Shown in pieces: positions 59,860-64,000 of a DNA stretch of 64,000 nt; position 1 is the first letter of the stretch, and each line of letters opens with the position of its first letter. The stretch is from NCBI RefSeq assembly GCF_021462225.1, contig NC_061812.1, positions 53,003,848-53,067,847 on the forward strand, given 5' to 3'. Origin of the DNA: Girardinichthys multiradiatus. Lineage: Eukaryota > Chordata > Actinopteri > Cyprinodontiformes > Goodeidae. A model generated the notes under the pieces. The model ran no database searches, was not told the DNA's origin, and was given only the letters and a program-made list of their open reading frames with translations. The position numbers and the translations under genes are program-made.

Positions 59860-62845
59860 TATGACAATGTATTACTGATTCATCAAAATTCTTACTACAA
59901 AGAAAAATAAATTGATACAAAATTGTGTATTTATGGGTACAAAATGAAGGCAGGAACAGATGAAGTGCAAATAAACAGGTACAATTTAAGGGGATGAATT
60001 TATGAATTTATTTTCTCTTCGAAATATTGATCAAATATTTACTGTCTTGAAGATGTTTGATTGTGTGTTGAATTCTGTACACCTTTATCTCTTTTTAGAA
60101 TTGATTCTTTTAAATATTTCTGTTTGGTTGTTTGTTTGTGTTGTTTTTTTTTGATACTATGTAGTTTTGTTTATTTTTATTCTCTTCTTCAATTAAATAA
60201 AAAAAGCAAAAACAGTAAAGCACATTTATTGTTTTAAGAGATAAAACACTGTACTTCCAGGTATATAAAAGCGATATATTAGCTGTTGCTGGTAATATAT
60301 TGTCAATCTTTTGGTGTTTAACTGAGTGAGTAAAAATACTTGTACACTCAACCGACAGTCAGGGTCTCTGGTCTCTTCTACTCTTATTTAGTTGATCAGA
60401 AACTAAAACGTTGTGTTAGATAGCAGGTTTTAGTGGATATTACAGTGACATCACAAATATTTAATGGAAAAGCAGCGATGCTTTGTGGTATGTTTCAACA
60501 CTTTTTGAATCTAAATGGGTTTTTTCCACCAGCCATCCTGAAACTGCTGCAAAATCAAATCTTTTTGTCTAAAGCAACCACCAGTAAGGAAGTGATATTT
60601 GAAAACGTCTGCCAGACAAGAACAAGCCACAGTGAAGCTGACTTTAATGACTTTACTTCCCCATATCATGGCTGATTTTATCTACAGGAAACAAAGAGTT
60701 TTTCTAGGCGGATTTTAAAAATGGCACCCACAACCAAGCATTCCCTTTGATTCCCGCTGCAGTCCTGAAACAACTTTGGTGAGGAAGAAGCATCCCGGAA
60801 AGGCTGAGAGTTGCCAGAAGGAAATAGAAATCCATTCTGATGCCGTGAAGCCTAATTATCCAAAAGTTCAAAATCACTCCTATCTCACAATGACTTGCTG
60901 ATTTCAAGATGCTTGCATTCATCACTGGCCGACACTGACCACATGGTGAAACCCCATAAATCTCCCATTGCAGCTGCATTCTCACAATGATATGTTTCCC
61001 CCTTTTTATTGTACTTTCTGCAAATCATTAACCCATATGACATAAAATAAGTTCAAGTAACTAGGCTTATTAAGACATCACACCCAGAGCGTAACTGTAT
61101 GTAATGTTACTTGGTTACTGATTAATTTTAAATGCAGGTGGTTTTTCCAGGAAACAATCTGTTCATTTCCTGCAGAGAATCAGGAAATAACAGTCATGTC
61201 CTGGTACTGTGGTTGGGACCTGTGACACATTATCTCCTAAAAACATCAAGTAGTCAAAAATTCGGCCTCCTTCCACAGGATGACAGGTTAAATAAACTGT
61301 TGTACACCGACTGGAAAATTGCCTCGATCCTTCATATTTTTATGGGAAACTTTTTGCAGCAGGCACAGCAGTACCCTCTGGTGTTCTGATTCCCATGCTT
61401 TGGCCACACAGTGATCTGCATGGTTGTCTCTATGAACTGTAGAGATACACTCTGCTGATGCAGACAGCCAGCAGAGGGCAGACCTGTCCAACAAATGTCT
61501 GCATCCTACAGTGACCTCTGAGCACCTAAAATCTGCTAGATGTTTTGCTCTGTAACCCATAATTTGTCCTTCAGTGTCCTCGTGTGTTTGGGGATTTATA
61601 TAGGAAGTAGGACAATTTTACTGTCAACCAAATGCACCATAATTCAGTTTAACAAAGCTGCATCAAAGTGTGTGAAATAATTAAACTAATGTATTCATAT
61701 AAGCAATCTGTATTCAAACAAGACATTTTAATAGATTTTTGTATCTCTCTTTGTTGCACTGGCTAGAACAGCTGCAGCCTGTCCTGTTTGAACAGAATGT
61801 TCCCCATAAATCAGCATGAGCCTCCTCTTCCTCCTTCTCCTCTTTTTCCCGGCTGAAAATGTGTTTGTAGGGATTTTTCAGCCCGGCATTTCAAGTAGAG
61901 GAGGAGACTGTGCAGCCTGAGACTAAACTGCAACACAGTGTTTCTCTTTATAGTATTCTCATCACTTTGTATGCATGGCATCAAGGAGGGTAGAGGACAT
62001 TCTAGAAGAATGTCCCTGTGTCCTGGAATATTCAGCTCGTTTCTTGTTTACTCCTTAGTTTGTTTGTGAGCTAACAAGTCGCTGAACATCAGATCCTGTT
62101 CTTCTCAGTAACATCAGGCATGTGAAATGGCTGCTCAGACATCTTTATAATTTTACATGCGGTTTCGGGGCAAGGTTATGAGATTATACACTACAGGTGC
62201 AGATCCCGTGTCTGTGTCGAGACATTACTCTTGCATTGTTTCAAGATTCCTCCGTGACCCTTCAAAGACTAGCAGGAGCCTGTCTCTGTAGGAAGCTTGG
62301 CAAATGTGGCGGAAACATACAGATTCCCTAAAACCACCATTTTCCTCGGTTTGACGCAATATGGTGAATTTAAAATCATTCTTAATAGATGCCGGTCGGA
62401 TCTGACCTGTAACATCCACAGTATGCAAAAGTGGATAGCACCTGTACCATACATTTTTTTTTATATTTAGATTTTTTTCTGTTTTGGGATCACTGCAGGA
62501 AAAGTCATAAAATTTCAGTCTGAACAAATTATATTCACAGTGCTGTCAAATGTTGACATAGATCAACTTTGACCCAAACAACATATAACACGTGTACATT
62601 GCACCAACAACATGCCGGCAATAAAAGGAAAACAGTGCAGTATGGACACCATATTTTTAACCAGAAACAAAGCCAGAATCTGCAGAAGAAAATACAAGGG
62701 AACGGGCCATTTCCCCTGCAGCGTCAGTCATGGGGAGTGAATCTTAATCAGTGCAGACAGAGCATGCAGTCTGATGCTAACATAACATGTGATTAGGAGA
62801 CATTTCTGGGTCACTTCCATTATTTGTACAGTGGATAACAGAGGC
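59860..62845. other. Intergenic: no gene recognised
   Basis: Several short ORFs (60433-60675, 61560-61288 and 62527-62225) show no family resemblance and no splice structure. Confidence 0.4.
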
Positions 62846-62849
62846 ACTC

Positions 62850-63128
62850 ATAGCTTTATGAACTTTTTCACATTTTCTGTGCCTAAATTACTAACTTCAA
62901 TATATTTTAATAAGATTTTATGTGAAACACCAAAAGAAACAAACATGTCATTATAGAAAAGGGAAAATGATACTTGAGTTGCAAAATCGTTACAAATAGC
63001 CATCAGGAAAGAATGATGGGTGCCCCTTATTTTGACACCCCTAAATAAAATTCAAAGCAACCATTAGACCATTATGTGACATGACAAAATGTGGAAAAGT
63101 TGTTGGATTGCTTTGCAAAGCACTGTAT
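62850..63128. mobile_element. Tc1-like terminal fragment
   Basis: ATGTGACATGACAAAATGTG and GGAAAAGTTGTTGGATTGCT followed by GCAAAGCACTGTA form a decayed Tc1 right end; CACCCCTAAATAAAATTCAA belongs to the other end, so the interior is lost. Confidence 0.5.
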
Positions 63129-63339
63129 ACACAATGTTACGAAGTTACTGTGTTCTGCCATGGTATTTACAGACATCACCAATAAGTCTGTGGCAACATG
63201 CTGCTGTTGGAGATTGTGCCGATGTGCCGTTCCCATGTCGTGGAAATGCAAGGTAGACACACAATATTGATAAGGGTATTAAGAACAAAGCTCATTGAGG
63301 TTTGCTGAATTCCTGGAAATGCTGGTAGCATTGGCAAAT

Positions 63340-63790
63340 TAAGACATTTTAGAAGAACAAATAATCTTTATTGTCCCTCAGCAGGGAAATTCAGGCGTAC
63401 CAGCAGAAAATTAGCGTGCAAACTGAATCATGTAGATACACAATGGTAAAAATATTAAAAAACAGACAATAAGAGTAAGAGACTGTACAGTAAAGACATC
63501 ATTAGACAAAAATACTGTGCAGTTAATAAAAACATCATACCCAGATTCAAAAAACTGTGCAAATGAGTAGGATAATTTAACAAAATGTACAACATGTGTA
63601 TATTTGTGCATTAGAAACAACGACAGACTTTACAAGAAATTGAAAAACTTTGCAAAAACAGCAAGAAACACTTATTGAGCTTGTTGGGAGCAGTGATGGT
63701 TCTAAGGTCTAACAGCTGCTGGAAGCAAGGATCTGCAATAACACTCCTTTGTGCACCTAGGATGCAGCAGTCTCCAGTTCTGCAACAGAT
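63340..63790 (-). repeat. Dispersed fish retroposon fragment (unclassified)
   Basis: ATCTTTATTGTCCCTCAGCA with GGAAATTCAG, and GGTCTAACAGCTGCTGGAAG followed by ATAACACTCCTTTGTGCACC, are stretches I associate with dispersed fish repeats. Orientation is inferred from the TTTATT start, which would be AATAAA on the minus strand. Confidence 0.4.
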
Positions 63791-64000
63791 TCATGAATGG
63801 GGTGGGAGACATTTGCCCCTTTTCAACTGGTCCCCACTCATTACAGGTCTGTGCAGCTCTACTCACATTTTAAGTTTTTCCATTAGTAATGGATAAGTGG
63901 AAGTGTTACTATTTTTAGTACCTGGTTGGATGCGGTTCCAACTGTGCCCTCCCTCCACCTCTGTCCTGTCACCTTACTATTGAAAAAATGAGGAAAATAA

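Overview
The window is teleost fish nuclear DNA. It has split genes with GT-AG introns, a selenocysteine-encoding vertebrate thioredoxin reductase gene, and many fish-type repeats: Tc1/mariner transposons, a Rex3 (RTE) fragment, L2/CR1-like LINEs, tRNA-derived SINEs and hAT-like MITEs. I recognise two protein-coding genes, and every exon was placed by eye with reading frame checked across each junction. The species cannot be fixed from this sequence.

Layout. 1-4500: intergenic sequence with SINE copies and a full-length but dead Tc1 element (1635-3203). 4860-21873, minus strand: a BIN2 (bridging integrator 2) gene of 12 coding exons and 547 codons. It has an N-terminal BAR domain, an acidic Ser-rich linker and, unlike mammalian BIN2, a C-terminal SH3-like domain that has lost its usual ligand-binding residues. 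Its introns hold a hAT element with a target-site duplication, two MITEs, Tc1 relics and a perfect 21-bp hairpin. 22-31.6 kb: the intergenic gap between the two head-to-head genes, filled by Tc1 elements (one with a single stop codon in its transposase), SINEs and a nearly complete L2-like LINE.

31972-45412, plus strand: txnrd3, a thioredoxin-glutathione reductase of 16 coding exons and 602 residues. It joins a glutaredoxin domain (CPYC) to a thioredoxin reductase ending Gly-Cys-Sec-Gly. The Sec codon is the TGA at 45404-45406. A convincing form-2 SECIS hairpin lies about 270 bases downstream, and a poly(A) signal is at 46194. Its introns contain a Tc1 copy, a Tc1 relic and a second copy of the MITE found in bin2.

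46.2-64 kb: no gene recognised. The region is a repeat graveyard: two adjacent Tc1 relics, then a decayed L2-like LINE that was itself hit by two SINEs and a 5'-truncated Rex3 with a 12-bp target duplication, then further SINE and Tc1 fragments in AT-rich sequence.

The two genes are not obviously in one pathway. BIN2 is a membrane-curving protein known from leukocytes in mammals, and TXNRD3 is a redox enzyme. The points most worth a second look are the degenerate SH3 of BIN2, the Sec/SECIS machinery of txnrd3, the fossil order of nested transposons, and unclassified repeats shared between distant parts of the window.
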